Notes: generated by a model from the sequence alone, not told the origin. Counted from the first letter of the stretch, positions 7,460 to 16,784 are shown. The stretch: 64,000 bases of DNA from JAPUDQ01 sp964535835 (GCA_964535835.1 CAZHUZ010000001.1:1-64000), one strand, 5' to 3'. A program made the numbers and translations.

Positions 7460-10400
7460 TACGCGACCTCCTTTTCATCGACACTTGGATCGATATCTTC
7501 AAATTCTTCTGCTGTTTCAATTGTCATATCATCACTAAGCTCAATATCACCAAGCTCATCTGCTTCGTCACCGACTGACTCTTCGTCGTCAGTTAGTACA
7601 GCACCGCTGCCAGTACCGTCAGCGTCACCGACGATAACATTTTCGGCATCGATGGTTGTCTCATCTTCGATCAGATCAACGCGGAGGCCAAGACCCTGAA
7701 GCTCTTTGACAAGGACGTTGAATGATTCTGGGATTTTTGGACCCATGATTGGCTCGTCTTTGATAATTGACTCATATGCTTTGGCACGGCCATAGACGTC
7801 ATCAGACTTGATCGTCAACATTTCCTGCAGGGTAGTTGCGGCACCGTATGCTTCGAGTGCCCATACCTCCATCTCACCAAAGCGCTGACCGCCGTTTTGT
7901 GCTTTACCACCGAGTGGCTGCTGCGTGACCATAGTGTATGGACCGATAGAGCGGGCGTGAATCTTGTCGGCAATCATGTGATGAAGCTTGATCATGTACA
8001 TGACACCAACGGTCGTTTTCTCTTGGAAAGCGTCACCGGTGCGACCGTCAAACAGTTGGATTTTGCCATCGCGAGGCAGGCCAGCTTTTTCAAGCTGTTC
8101 TTCGATAACGTGGTTTGGCACGCCGTTAAATGGTGGCGTCGAGACACGGTAGCCGAGGGCACGAGCTGCCATACCGAGGTGCGTTTCAAAGAGCTGCCCG
8201 AGGTTCATACGACTTGGGACACCGAGTGGGTTCAAGATAACATCAACGGCAGTTCCGTCTTCCATAAATGGCATGTCTTCTACTGGAAGGATACGAGCGA
8301 CAACACCTTTGTTTCCATGACGACCAGCGAGCTTGTCACCAACGGCGATTTTGCGAAGCTGTGCAACATAGATTTGGATTTGCATCAGGACACCGGCTTT
8401 GAGTTCATGGCCGTTTTCACGAGTGAAGATTTTAACGCCAACAACTTTGCCGTGTTTGCCATTACTCATACGTTGAGAGGTATCACGAACGTCTTTGGCT
8501 TTTTCACCGAAGATAGCGCGAAGAAGTCGCTCTTCCGAACTAAGCTCCTGTTCACCTTTTGGCGTAATCTTACCGACAAGGACATCACCGGCTTTGACTT
8601 CAGCACCAACGCGGACAATGCCGTCTTCATCAAGATGGCGAAGCGATTCTTCTGAAACATTTGGGATATCACGAGTGACAATTTCTGGACCAAGCTTGGT
8701 TTCACGAACTTCGACCATGAAATCTTGGATATTGATGCTTGTAAGATCATCATCTTTGACGATACGGTTACTGAGGATGATCGAGTCATCCATGTTGTAG
8801 CCGTTCCATGGCATAAAGGCGACGACGAGGTCACGACCAAGCGCCAATTCTTCATCGGCGATAGAAGCACCTTCGATCAGTACTGTGCCTTTTTTGACTT
8901 TGTCGCCACGAGAAACCATGACGTGCTGGTTGATCGAGCGATCATCGTTACTCTGCTCAAAGTGAACGGGTTTGTAGACACGAACATCTTTTGGTCCATA
9001 ACTAACGTGGACTTCATCAGCATCGGCACGGACAACTTCGCCGTTTCCATCAGCGACAATCAGCTGACTAGTATTGCGAGCGATGTCGCCTTCGATACCA
9101 GTACCAACAGTTGGAGCCTGAGTGCTAATGAGCGGGACGGCCTGACGTTGCATGTTTGAACCAGTCAATGAACGGTCGATACGGTTTTTCTCAACAAATG
9201 GAACGAGGCTGGCAGTAGCACCTATAATCTGCTTGCGGGCAGCATCCATATAGGTAACATCCGCAGTATCAACTTCACCCGGTGCGAGACGAACACGTGC
9301 ACTGACACGAGCAGTTTTGATCTTGCCATCAGCACCGAGATCAGTTGCCGCTTCGGCGATGATCTCTTTGGCTTCTGCTGCGGCATCAAGGTAAACAACT
9401 TCGTCAGTCACTTTGCCATTTTTTACTTTGCGATATGGCGCCTCAATAAAGCCATATTCGTTGATACGTGCATAGCTAGCGAGGTTGAGCACGAGACCAA
9501 TGTTTGCACCCTCAGGTGTCTCAATAGTACAGAGACGTCCATAGTGCGTCTGGTGAGCATCACGAACTTCGAGTCCGGCACGTTCACGTGATAGACCACC
9601 AGGACCCATCGAACTGAGGCGACGTTTGTGTGAAAGCTCAGACATGGGGTTGGTCTGATCCATAAACTGTGATAGCTGCGAACTCGCAAAAAACTCACGA
9701 ACAGCAGCGACGACAGGTCGTGCATTGATGAGCTGAGCTGGCGAGACATTTTCGATGTCGCTGACCGACATACGGTCTTTAGCATTACGATCCATACGGA
9801 GCATACCGATGCGGAATTGGCGCGCAACGAGCTCACCAACGAGCTTGATACGACGGTTGTGTAGCGCGTCGATGTCATCTGCTGGTTCTTGTGTGTTGTT
9901 GAGGCGAATAATCTCACTGATAATGGCAATTAGATCCTCAAGGCGCATGACGCGATTCTCGGTGGTGTTGGCGATATCCATACCGAGACGTTGGTTGATC
10001 TTGTAACGACCGACACGGCTAAAGTCGAATCGCTTGAAATCAAAGAACATGCGCTCGATCATGCCACGAGCGTTGTCCACGGTCGCGAGATCACCTGGAC
10101 GAAGTTTTCGATAAACTTCGATCAAGGCTTCGTTTGTTCCCTTGCTTGGGTCTTTTTCAAGTGTCGCGTCAATGTATTTGACGTCACCAGTGTCAACGTC
10201 TTTGAATAGCTCTTTGATAGCAGTGTTACTTGAGTAACCGAGAGCTCGGAGGAGTGTTGACACTGCAATCTTGCGACGACGATCGATCTTGACGTAGAGA
10301 GCGCCGTTGGTTGCAGTCTCAAACTCGAGCCATGCACCACGGCCAGGAATCAACTTGGCGCCATAGTAGTTGCGCCCAGTATGCGCATCGGCAGTGAAAA

Positions 10401-10830
10401 ATATACCGGCGCTGCGGATCAGTTGCGATACGACGACACGCTCGGCACCGTTGATCACAAATGTACCGCGCTCGGTCATCCATGGGTAGTCACCGAGGTA
10501 AATCTCGGATTCTTTAACTTCTCCAGTGACCTTGTTTGTCAGCTCGACGACCGCTTTGAGTGGCGCTTCGTAACTGATATTGTCATAGCGAGCTTCTGCT
10601 TCACTAATTTTTGGATCTTCAAAGTGGTAGTCTTTGAATCGCAGCTCTAATTTTTGTTCGGTATAGTCGCTGATCGGATTGATCTCAGCGAAAATTTCTC
10701 CCAGGCCCGTTTCGACGAACTCTTTCCAAGAGTCAATCTGGTGGGCGATGAGATTTGGTAGTGGTAAAGCGCTGTCATCTTGGGTAAACAAGACACGCTT
10801 TTTGTCTACAGCTTTTGCGGTTTTAGCCAT
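7459..10830 (-). CDS. rpoB: DNA-directed RNA polymerase subunit beta
   Basis: Second-largest core subunit of RNA polymerase, 1123 aa. The rifampicin pocket is readable at about residues 380-412 (SSQLSQFMDQTNP, SHKRRLSSMGPGG); the residues equivalent to E. coli D516, H526 and S531 are conserved, so no target-based rifampicin resistance is evident. The KLAGRHGNKG and GGKAQNGGQRFGEMEVWALEAYGA stretches are the expected C-terminal signatures. The last about 50 residues are very acidic. ATG at 10830 follows GGAGG by 4 nt. First gene of rpoBC, with a consensus promoter and a structured leader of about 180 nt; no rplJL is seen immediately upstream. Confidence 0.98.
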   Translation of the reverse strand: MAKTAKAVDKKRVLFTQDDSALPLPNLIAHQIDSWKEFVETGLGEIFAEINPISDYTEQKLELRFKDYHFEDPKISEAEARYDNISYEAPLKAVVELTNKVTGEVKESEIYLGDYPWMTERGTFVINGAERVVVSQLIRSAGIFFTADAHTGRNYYGAKLIPGRGAWLEFETATNGALYVKIDRRRKIAVSTLLRALGYSSNTAIKELFKDVDTGDVKYIDATLEKDPSKGTNEALIEVYRKLRPGDLATVDNARGMIERMFFDFKRFDFSRVGRYKINQRLGMDIANTTENRVMRLEDLIAIISEIIRLNNTQEPADDIDALHNRRIKLVGELVARQFRIGMLRMDRNAKDRMSVSDIENVSPAQLINARPVVAAVREFFASSQLSQFMDQTNPMSELSHKRRLSSMGPGGLSRERAGLEVRDAHQTHYGRLCTIETPEGANIGLVLNLASYARINEYGFIEAPYRKVKNGKVTDEVVYLDAAAEAKEIIAEAATDLGADGKIKTARVSARVRLAPGEVDTADVTYMDAARKQIIGATASLVPFVEKNRIDRSLTGSNMQRQAVPLISTQAPTVGTGIEGDIARNTSQLIVADGNGEVVRADADEVHVSYGPKDVRVYKPVHFEQSNDDRSINQHVMVSRGDKVKKGTVLIEGASIADEELALGRDLVVAFMPWNGYNMDDSIILSNRIVKDDDLTSINIQDFMVEVRETKLGPEIVTRDIPNVSEESLRHLDEDGIVRVGAEVKAGDVLVGKITPKGEQELSSEERLLRAIFGEKAKDVRDTSQRMSNGKHGKVVGVKIFTRENGHELKAGVLMQIQIYVAQLRKIAVGDKLAGRHGNKGVVARILPVEDMPFMEDGTAVDVILNPLGVPSRMNLGQLFETHLGMAARALGYRVSTPPFNGVPNHVIEEQLEKAGLPRDGKIQLFDGRTGDAFQEKTTVGVMYMIKLHHMIADKIHARSIGPYTMVTQQPLGGKAQNGGQRFGEMEVWALEAYGAATTLQEMLTIKSDDVYGRAKAYESIIKDEPIMGPKIPESFNVLVKELQGLGLRVDLIEDETTIDAENVIVGDADGTGSGAVLTDDEESVGDEADELGDIELSDDMTIETAEEFEDIDPSVDEKEVA

Positions 10831-10839
10831 TCATCCTCC

Positions 10840-10858
10840 AAACTTTCTACGAAAGTTT
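10840..10858 (-). promoter_or_regulatory. Hairpin abutting the rpoB ribosome site
   Basis: An 8-bp stem AAACTTTC-GTA-GAAAGTTT lies directly against the GGAGG (10835-10839) of rpoB. Closing or opening this stem could alter ribosome access, a plausible autogenous control point. Inference only. Confidence 0.4.
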
Positions 10859-11018
10859 AGGGGGATGAACCGTCTAAACAATCCGCAGGGAGTATATAGA
10901 TTTAATATTGTGAAAACTGGCGCCGAAGTTTTCTTTGAGAGGACTGACACGCAAAAACGCCCGCCAAAGTAGCGTGCGTGTATAAAAGCCCTATCTTATT
11001 CAATCTTCATTACTATAA

Positions 11019-11047
11019 AGTATAGCGCGAAAAACATCTCAAGTCAA
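11019..11047 (-). promoter_or_regulatory. rpoBC promoter
   Basis: TTGACT (11047-11042), exactly 17 bp, then TATACT (11024-11019) on the minus strand. Transcription would start about 180 nt before rpoB. The leader contains a further hairpin around the ACGCACGC...GCGTGT words with a run of five T, possibly an attenuator. Confidence 0.75.
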
Positions 11048-11106
11048 CATGATGTGTGTCGGAGCAGCCTATAGCCGCTCCGACAGCACATTAATCCATC
11101 TCGTCC

Positions 11107-11547
11107 CTAGAACAGCACCGGCTGACGAAGACGTCGATCGAGTATCTTGTCCATGTCTTCGCGATCATAGCCGAGCTTCACACCATAGGACAGATGGTAG
11201 CACATCAGACCAAAGGTGGTGAATAACACGACAAACGGAAGACCGGACGGAATCACCATTGCGATGACAACCGCAACGACAATCACCACATAGATACTCA
11301 GTATATAGAGGCCGTAGGACACTTCTGCACGACGAATGTCGTATTCATAACGTGTCACGACATCACTCCAGGTGCCACGTGAACCAAAATGATGAGTGCC
11401 GCGAACCAACTTGACAGCATCGCACGGGATGAGCCACAGCAGAGCTAGTGGAAAGCCGATGACCAAGATGACGACAGCCCTCCACGCAAAGCCCCACCAC
11501 GATAGTTCTTGTTCGGTGAAAATCCACTTATGGAAACGACGCTTCAA
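11107..11547 (-). CDS. Small multi-pass membrane protein, unknown function
   Basis: 146 aa with a basic, aromatic N-terminus and three hydrophobic segments (about residues 24-42, 80-100 and 103-120), ending in a short charged tail (YDREDMDKILDRRLRQ). No family was recognised. The start is TTG at 11547, preceded by GAAGGG about 8 nt upstream; no ATG in a better position exists, since the nearby ATG is closed by a stop after three codons. It stands alone between the rpoB promoter and clpP, on the same strand as both. Confidence 0.6.
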   Translation of the reverse strand: MKRRFHKWIFTEQELSWWGFAWRAVVILVIGFPLALLWLIPCDAVKLVRGTHHFGSRGTWSDVVTRYEYDIRRAEVSYGLYILSIYVVIVVAVVIAMVIPSGLPFVVLFTTFGLMCYHLSYGVKLGYDREDMDKILDRRLRQPVLF

Positions 11548-11608
11548 GTCAACATCCCTTCTGCGAGGTTGAGATAGTTAAGGTGCTACTGATAGATAAT
11601 CATACAAT

Positions 11609-12205
11609 CTAGGGTTTGTCGACGATTTTGTCGACAATACCGTACGCAACTGCCTCTTTAGCGTCCATCCAGTAGTCGCGCTCCATGTCAGCTTTGACTT
11701 TGGCGAGTTTTTGACCGGTATTTTTAGCGGTGATTTCTGTTAGGAGCTCTTTGATGCGGATTGATTCTCGGAGGCTGATTTCTTGATCAGTCACTTTACC
11801 CTGGATACCACTCGACGGCTGATGGATCATAACACGAGCATGTGGTAGCATGTAGCGCTTGCCTTTAGCGCCACTACTGAGCAGAAACGCACCCATACTT
11901 GCTTGCAGTCCAATGCCATAGGTCGCAACATCTGGTTTGATGAAATTCATTGTGTCATAGATAGCAAGCCCATCACTGACGCTACCGCCCGGGCTATTGA
12001 TATAAAGTTTTATATCGGCCTTTGGGTCTTCGTATGCTAGATGCAGTAGCTGCGCGACGACAATATTTGCTGTGTGCTCATTGACTTCCTCACCGAGAAA
12101 AATAATACGTTCTTTTAATAGTCTACTGTAGATATCGTAGGCACGCTCGCCATCGTGTGATTTTTCGACGACGGTTGGTACTAAGTAATTGTTCACCTTA
12201 TTCAT
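11609..12205 (-). CDS. clpP: ATP-dependent Clp protease proteolytic subunit
   Basis: ClpP is the serine peptidase barrel that works with a Clp/Hsp100 ATPase, here probably the ClpC at 33808-36312. The 198-aa product has the catalytic Ser in QASMGAFLL, the His in MIHQPSSGIQG and the family segment INSPGGSVSDGLAIYDTM. A longer reading frame extends 11 codons upstream to 12238, but that ATG lies inside the CIRCE operator and upstream of the predicted transcript start, so MNKVNNYL (ATG 12205) is chosen. Regulation is by HrcA-type heat-shock control, see the operator entry. The mRNA looks leaderless. Confidence 0.96.
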   Translation of the reverse strand: MNKVNNYLVPTVVEKSHDGERAYDIYSRLLKERIIFLGEEVNEHTANIVVAQLLHLAYEDPKADIKLYINSPGGSVSDGLAIYDTMNFIKPDVATYGIGLQASMGAFLLSSGAKGKRYMLPHARVMIHQPSSGIQGKVTDQEISLRESIRIKELLTEITAKNTGQKLAKVKADMERDYWMDAKEAVAYGIVDKIVDKP

Positions 12206-12213
12206 GATTACCA

Positions 12214-12254
12214 AGTATAAACAATAATTAGCACTCATGCAAGCAGAGTGCTAA
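12214..12254 (-). promoter_or_regulatory. clpP promoter with perfect CIRCE operator
   Basis: CIRCE: TTAGCACTC-N9-GAGTGCTAA at 12228-12254, a perfect match to the HrcA operator. Promoter on the minus strand: TTGCAT (12242-12237, in the CIRCE centre), 17 bp, TATACT (12219-12214), then 8 nt to the ATG. HrcA binding would cover the -35 and spacer. The -10 is so close to the ATG that the transcript should begin at or within 1-2 nt of the start codon. Confidence 0.88.
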
Positions 12255-12292
12255 TTTTCTATGTTCCAAGGTGAGACTCCGTGCGCGGGGTC

Positions 12293-12496
12293 TCAGCGTC
12301 GACCTGAGTTTCTCAAGTCTTTGGGTAGTTTGGATTGATTGACAAATGTGACGATGATGAACGCCGCCACGACGATCGCTGCAAGCATTGCACCGATGAT
12401 CAAAAGGACTGTCCTCCACCAGCCGGTGAAGTACAGCAAAAGTGCGACGAGTAAGACGCATGCCCACTCGACGATTCTCATTCGAAAAACATTCAC
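12293..12496 (-). CDS. Small two-helix membrane protein, unknown
   Basis: 67 aa starting MNVFRMRIVEWAC from a GTG codon at 12496, five nt after an AGGAG site. Two hydrophobic helices (about residues 9-24 and 28-50) are followed by a short basic tail (NQSKLPKDLRNSGRR). An in-frame ATG exists 14 codons further up but lacks a ribosome site. It lies between tig and clpP on the same strand. No family recognised; the good ribosome site and membrane pattern support a real gene. Confidence 0.55.
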   Translation of the reverse strand: MNVFRMRIVEWACVLLVALLLYFTGWWRTVLLIIGAMLAAIVVAAFIIVTFVNQSKLPKDLRNSGRR

Positions 12497-12541
12497 GTTC
12501 ACTCCTGTTCTGCGCACGGAGCGAACAAAATTATACAATAC

Positions 12542-13816
12542 TTATGAGTTTAGTTCAACGAGGCGATCTACTGTCTTCTCGGTAATAACACGGTTTGCCA
12601 GATCACGACGCGCCTCTGGGCTGTCAAGCTGCGCAGCCATAGTTGGTGCTTCTTCTTTACGCTTGGCGAGCTCTGCTTCGAGCTCTTCGGCACTAATATC
12701 AATCTTCTCTGCCTTGCTCAGCTCGGCCAGTATGAGTCCTGACTGGACACGGCGCTCTGCCATCGGACGAAGATCTTTGGCGATGAGTTCATCTTTATCT
12801 TTGTAGCCGCGTGACTCGATGTAGTTATCGATTGTTTGACCTCGATACATGAGATTTTGCATAAGGTCACGCTCAATTGCTCCTACCTGATCGTTGACAA
12901 GCACTTCTGGTGCCGACACATCGCTCTTGCCGACAAGGTCACCGAGTAGATCATCTTTGTACTGATCGAGCGCTTGACGTTCTTTTTGAGCAGTCAGCTC
13001 ACGCTTGATATCATCTAGTAATTCTTTGGCGGTATTAAACGGACCTGATTTTTTGGCAAACTCATCATCAACGGCCGGCAATTTTACTTCATGTACTTTT
13101 TTAAGATCAATTGCAAATCGTACCTTGGCGCCTTTGAGATGCTCGGCGTGATAATCGGCCGGAAATGTCACATCTATGTCAAACATCTCACCTGCTTTAT
13201 GACCGACGATTTGCTCTTCGAATCCCGGAATAAACGATTTACTTCCGAGCGTGAGTGGATAGTCCTCACCTTTTGCGCCCTCGATCTCAGCGCCCTGCTC
13301 ATCACGTCCATTAAAGCTCATGATCACTTCATCGCCGTCTTTGGCCTCACGTTCGACTGCTTCGCGCTCAGCAAATCCGCCGCGCATACGCTCGATCACT
13401 TCATCAATTTCTGATTTCTCGACTTTGACTGGCTGTTTTTTTGCCGTCAATTTCTTATAATTACCCAGTTTTATTTCAGGCAACACGTCGATAACCGCGG
13501 TAAATTCAAGTGTCGTAAACGGCACAAGTTTCTTGACATCAACCTTGGGCTGATCGAGGACGCGGAGATCCTCAAGCGCGATCACATCATTGAGAGCACG
13601 ATTGATAGCATACTCGGTCGCTTCAGAGGCAAGAGTTGCTGGATCGATATTTTTCTCGGCGACTTTGGCGGGTACTTTTCCTTTGCGAAAGCCCTGTACT
13701 TTGACAGATTTTGCTAGCTGTTTGACAGCCGCGTCTTTGGCGGCAATAAATTCTGTTTCGTCGACAACAATCGTAGCGGTAACTGTTGTATTTGATCGTT
13801 TGATAGTATGTTTCAT
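12542..13816 (-). CDS. tig: Trigger factor
   Basis: Ribosome-associated chaperone with peptidyl-prolyl isomerase activity, 424 aa, normal length. The N-terminal ribosome-binding signature is seen as VQGFRKGKVP (usual GFRxGxxP); the central FKBP-type PPIase domain covers GDEVIMSFNGRDEQG through FIPGFEEQIVGHKAGE (about residues 160-245); a helical C-terminal domain follows. The gene sits alone on the minus strand between hisS and clpP. The -10 TACACT ends 8 nt before the ATG, predicting a leaderless mRNA. Confidence 0.96.
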   Translation of the reverse strand: MKHTIKRSNTTVTATIVVDETEFIAAKDAAVKQLAKSVKVQGFRKGKVPAKVAEKNIDPATLASEATEYAINRALNDVIALEDLRVLDQPKVDVKKLVPFTTLEFTAVIDVLPEIKLGNYKKLTAKKQPVKVEKSEIDEVIERMRGGFAEREAVEREAKDGDEVIMSFNGRDEQGAEIEGAKGEDYPLTLGSKSFIPGFEEQIVGHKAGEMFDIDVTFPADYHAEHLKGAKVRFAIDLKKVHEVKLPAVDDEFAKKSGPFNTAKELLDDIKRELTAQKERQALDQYKDDLLGDLVGKSDVSAPEVLVNDQVGAIERDLMQNLMYRGQTIDNYIESRGYKDKDELIAKDLRPMAERRVQSGLILAELSKAEKIDISAEELEAELAKRKEEAPTMAAQLDSPEARRDLANRVITEKTVDRLVELNS

Positions 13817-13824
13817 AACTATCT

Positions 13825-13854
13825 AGTGTAACAGATAGGGCGTACGGCTGCGAA
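13825..13854 (-). promoter_or_regulatory. tig promoter (leaderless type)
   Basis: TTCGCA (13854-13849), 18 bp, TACACT (13830-13825), then 8 nt to the tig ATG. There is no Shine-Dalgarno in those 8 nt. Confidence 0.55.
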
Positions 13855-13862
13855 CATGAGCG

Positions 13863-14135
13863 CTATTGATGGATACCATGTATCGGTACTCGCCCGCCTG
13901 CTGCGAGTGCTTGCTGGCAACTGAGACGCGCCATACGCCAGCCAATCTGGAGTATTGGGGAGGACTCCGGCGATTCCGCCTCGGCAGCGCACATGATTGT
14001 GCCGGGCTGTGGCGGGCTCACACGGCGTAACAGGCATTGTCCGCACCGGATAAGCAGTTCTCGTTCCTTATCTGATTGCCTTTCAGTGTGCAAAAAAACA
14101 GCCCCCTCGGGAGATGTTGGATAGTCATCATACAT
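13863..14135 (-). CDS. Doubtful 90-residue ORF after hisS
   Basis: An ORF beginning MYDDYPTSPEGAVF overlaps the hisS stop and fills the 311-bp hisS-tig gap. It contains a CxxC (RCGQC) and no membrane segment. Against it: there is no ribosome site, and its first codons contain the likely hisS terminator (CTCC-CGAG-GGGG flanked by AACA/TGTT, then seven T). A hairpin GATAAG...CTTATC also lies inside. No family recognised. The interval may simply be non-coding. Confidence 0.25.
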   Translation of the reverse strand: MYDDYPTSPEGAVFLHTERQSDKERELLIRCGQCLLRRVSPPQPGTIMCAAEAESPESSPILQIGWRMARLSCQQALAAGGRVPIHGIHQ

Positions 14136-15480
14136 CAAATTCGTCGTCTCGATCTGGTTTTTGTTTGAGCTTTTGCTGGCGGCGGCGATCCTTAACAGTA
14201 GATACTATACGCGAGAGCGACAATACTTCTTCGGTCTCACTAGCCACATCTTTGAGACGGTACATCTCATCGCGCACTTCTTGTTCGCCGACAAAGAGGA
14301 GATAGTTGATCTTTTGTTTGACAGCAGTACGTATCTGGCGGTCGATCTTGCGGTCAGTTTTATCCACGGCCACGCGGACACCTTCTTCGCGTAGATCATC
14401 AGCAAGTTTACGAGCGCTCTTATGGACATCGCCAAGAACAACCATATAGACGTCGGTAGTCGAAACAAATTCTGGCATGAGACCATGTGATTCCAAAAAT
14501 AGTTGCATCATCGATAATCCCGGCGCAAATCCAACGGTCGGGATCGGCTCGGCACCAAAGAGAGCGACAAGTCCGTCATAGCGACCACCACCAAACATCG
14601 CGCGGTTATTGTCTGGGTGGTTATCGAATACCTCAAATACCATACCGGTGTAGTAGTCAAACCCTCGCATCAGGCTGATATCAAAACCAGCATTGTCAAC
14701 GCCTGCTTCGTGTAGCAGTGTAAATAGCTCCTGGACTTCACGCACAACTTCGCTATCGAGTAATTCTTTCGGTAGCCCTGCCATTGACGTCGCGTCGAGC
14801 AGCTTGGCAATTTTATTCATACCGTCATGCATAGACTCGTCACCGAAAATATCGCGTGCTTGTTGATCAAAATCTTCGCGTGACAGTTTGTCTTTACGGT
14901 CAAACAATTTGATCATCAGCTGAGACTGGACAATATCGAGTCCGAGATACTCGCTCATCATGAGATTGATCATGCGTCGGTTGTTGACCCTGATGGTATA
15001 CATCTTTTTGTCGGCTCCGAATGCTTTCATGATGCGATCTGCCATGATGATGATCTCAGCATCAGCACTAGCCCCCTCAGCACCAAAGATATCAGCATTG
15101 AGCTGCCAGAATTCGCGCTCACGACCGCGCTGTGGTCGCTCGTAGCGCATAAACTGTGCGATGTTGTACCAACGCGCTGGATAGCCGAGTTCTTGACGAC
15201 GAGCCGCAACCATGCGGCTGACGCTCGGGGTCATCTCAGGACGGATGGCGATAGTACGCCCACCACGATCGACAAACTGATAGGTTTGCTCATTGACGAT
15301 CTCTTGACCAGTCTTGGCGGCATAGACATCAAGCGGCTCAAGCAGTGGTGCATCATACGCTTCATAGCCAAACCCCTCGACAACCCGACGCCATGTCGAA
15401 AAGATATAGTTTCGCACGCGCATGTCTTCAGGATAAAAGTCTTTGGAGCCTTTATAGGGTTGTGGTGATAATCCGCTCAT
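14128..15480 (-). CDS. hisS: Histidine--tRNA ligase
   Basis: Class II aminoacyl-tRNA synthetase charging tRNA-His, about 450 aa. The N-terminus GLSPQPYKGSKDFYPEDM, motif 2 region RYERPQRGREREFWQLN, the histidine loops GFDYYTGMVFEV, and motif 3 GGGRYDGLV...PTVGFAPG are all present, followed by an anticodon-binding domain and a basic tail. The ATG at 15480 (MSGLSPQPYKG) is preferred to the one six codons upstream because it sits 8 nt after a -10 box of a TTGCAT-N17-CATACT promoter. It lies 53 bp after the SpoU methylase gene on the same strand. Confidence 0.96.
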   Translation of the reverse strand: MSGLSPQPYKGSKDFYPEDMRVRNYIFSTWRRVVEGFGYEAYDAPLLEPLDVYAAKTGQEIVNEQTYQFVDRGGRTIAIRPEMTPSVSRMVAARRQELGYPARWYNIAQFMRYERPQRGREREFWQLNADIFGAEGASADAEIIIMADRIMKAFGADKKMYTIRVNNRRMINLMMSEYLGLDIVQSQLMIKLFDRKDKLSREDFDQQARDIFGDESMHDGMNKIAKLLDATSMAGLPKELLDSEVVREVQELFTLLHEAGVDNAGFDISLMRGFDYYTGMVFEVFDNHPDNNRAMFGGGRYDGLVALFGAEPIPTVGFAPGLSMMQLFLESHGLMPEFVSTTDVYMVVLGDVHKSARKLADDLREEGVRVAVDKTDRKIDRQIRTAVKQKINYLLFVGEQEVRDEMYRLKDVASETEEVLSLSRIVSTVKDRRRQQKLKQKPDRDDEFDV

Positions 15481-15488
15481 TTGTCCAA

Positions 15489-15517
15489 AGTATGTCACAA
15501 AGTAGTGGTATATGCAA
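15489..15517 (-). promoter_or_regulatory. hisS promoter (leaderless type)
   Basis: TTGCAT (15517-15512), 17 bp, CATACT (15494-15489), then 8 nt to the ATG at 15480. The same TTGCAT -35 is used at clpP and at the gene starting at 22174. Confidence 0.6.
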
Positions 15518-15533
15518 GCATAAGCGTATTATT

Positions 15534-16055
15534 CTACAGATGTTGTCTCGACCACTCATACATGGCGATTGCCGCTGCATGACCGACGTTGAAACTCCGC
15601 GTGCTACCATACTGGTCGATATGAAGCACCTGGTCGACAACAGACAAAAATTCCTCGGAGATCCCTGGACCTTCTTGACCAAAAACTAAAACCGTCTTTT
15701 CTGGTAGCGATGTTTTTTGAAGCGATTGCGACTCGACGTTATTTTCGATAGCAACTACTGTCATCTCGCGTCGTTTCATCTCAGTGATAAATTCTTCGAT
15801 AGTTGCATAATATTGCACGTGCAAATATTTGTTTGTTGCCATTGCGCCCCGTTTATTCCACGTCCGCCTGCCGATAATATGCACTCTTCGCACGCCAAAA
15901 CCATTTGCCGTACGAACGATCGATCCCATGTTGAAATCTCGTAGCGTATTTTCACAGGCAATCTCCAATTTCACCCCATTTTGATCTAAGATATCTCGGA
16001 TATCTTCATGAGATTTTCCTTTTAGGTTATCGGTGAGGTTACGCGTGTCATCCAT
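15534..16055 (-). CDS. SpoU/TrmH-family RNA 2'-O-methyltransferase
   Basis: About 173 aa with the SPOUT knot signatures: NMGSIVRTANGFGV (motif 1, with the catalytic Arg), LVFGQEGPGIS (motif 2) and GSTRSFNVGHAAAIAMYEW (motif 3). These proteins methylate ribose 2'-OH groups in tRNA or rRNA with S-adenosylmethionine; the target nucleotide cannot be told from sequence. The start is taken at ATG 16055 (MDDTRN), 7 nt after a TACAAT box; an upstream ATG at 16064 overlaps that box. It precedes hisS on the same strand. A second family member is at 48794. Confidence 0.92.
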   Translation of the reverse strand: MDDTRNLTDNLKGKSHEDIRDILDQNGVKLEIACENTLRDFNMGSIVRTANGFGVRRVHIIGRRTWNKRGAMATNKYLHVQYYATIEEFITEMKRREMTVVAIENNVESQSLQKTSLPEKTVLVFGQEGPGISEEFLSVVDQVLHIDQYGSTRSFNVGHAAAIAMYEWSRQHL

Positions 16056-16186
16056 AGTGTGCATTGTACCTGTAGTCCGTTAAACAAAAAAGAGGGGCGC
16101 GGTCATTCTTTTTTATATGGACGCTATTAATAGACGAAAATGAAATAAATAATTTTATATATCCTTTCTTACACAGAGCCTATGTA

Positions 16187-16762
16187 TTAGTACGAGTCAC
16201 ATCCAATACCATCACCATCTCTATCAAGACGATATCGATCAACACCAATAACCGTCACCTGATGTCCGATATCTGGACAATCAAGATCACCAGAAACATT
16301 TGAAATACATGGAGTGTAGTTTGGATCACAGTTTTGTCTTGGTGCGAAGCTCACCGCAGGCGCAACATATGTACCGATTACCGTTACTTCCGCAACAGAC
16401 TCTTTAGTGACTGTATTAGAAACTTTCTCTCGACTCACCTCAATACCAGCTTTTGTACCAATTTTATAGCCTACTTCTTTTACGCCGTTTATTCCTTGAA
16501 TATCTACTCGCTGTCTACCTTTTTCAAGTAATGAATCTTCTTTGGTAATTCTCTCGTATGGTATGTTCTCTGTCTTGGTTTCAAAGGTATATTGAACTTC
16601 GAGTAATTTTTGAGAGTTTATCGGCTTGGTTAAACTAGTGCTCTGCTGTTCTGTTGGAGGAGTAGTCATAATTACTCCAGTCGTACCCACAGCCACCGCA
16701 CCCAATACGGCTTTGTTTACAAATGATAGTCCTCGTAGCCATGTTATGAAACTATTAAGCAT
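16187..16762 (-). CDS. Surface protein with G5 and Excalibur domains
   Basis: 191 aa. An N-terminal membrane segment (about residues 16-35) anchors or exports the protein. Residues about 50-130 resemble a G5 domain (VQYTFETKTENIPYE, then GVKEVGYKI and VAEVTVIGTYV). The C-terminus is an Excalibur calcium-binding domain: NCDPNYTPC followed by the loop DRDGDGIGCDS. G5 domains are associated with cell-surface adhesion in Gram-positive bacteria. The gene sits between the SpoU gene and the tRNA-Leu element, outside the att repeat. An AAGGATC site precedes the ATG and a TTGTAA-N17-TATAAT promoter lies just upstream. Confidence 0.82.
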   Translation of the reverse strand: MLNSFITWLRGLSFVNKAVLGAVAVGTTGVIMTTPPTEQQSTSLTKPINSQKLLEVQYTFETKTENIPYERITKEDSLLEKGRQRVDIQGINGVKEVGYKIGTKAGIEVSREKVSNTVTKESVAEVTVIGTYVAPAVSFAPRQNCDPNYTPCISNVSGDLDCPDIGHQVTVIGVDRYRLDRDGDGIGCDSY

Positions 16763-16784
16763 TTTGATCCTTATTATTTGTATA

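Noticed and set aside
7897..8655. 252-codon plus-strand ORF opposite rpoB
   Set aside because: Shadow of the rpoB coding frame; the product has no domain and the rpoB protein is conserved throughout.
12228..12467. 79-codon minus-strand ORF running through the clpP operator
   Set aside because: Overlaps CIRCE and another better-supported small gene in a different frame, without a ribosome site.
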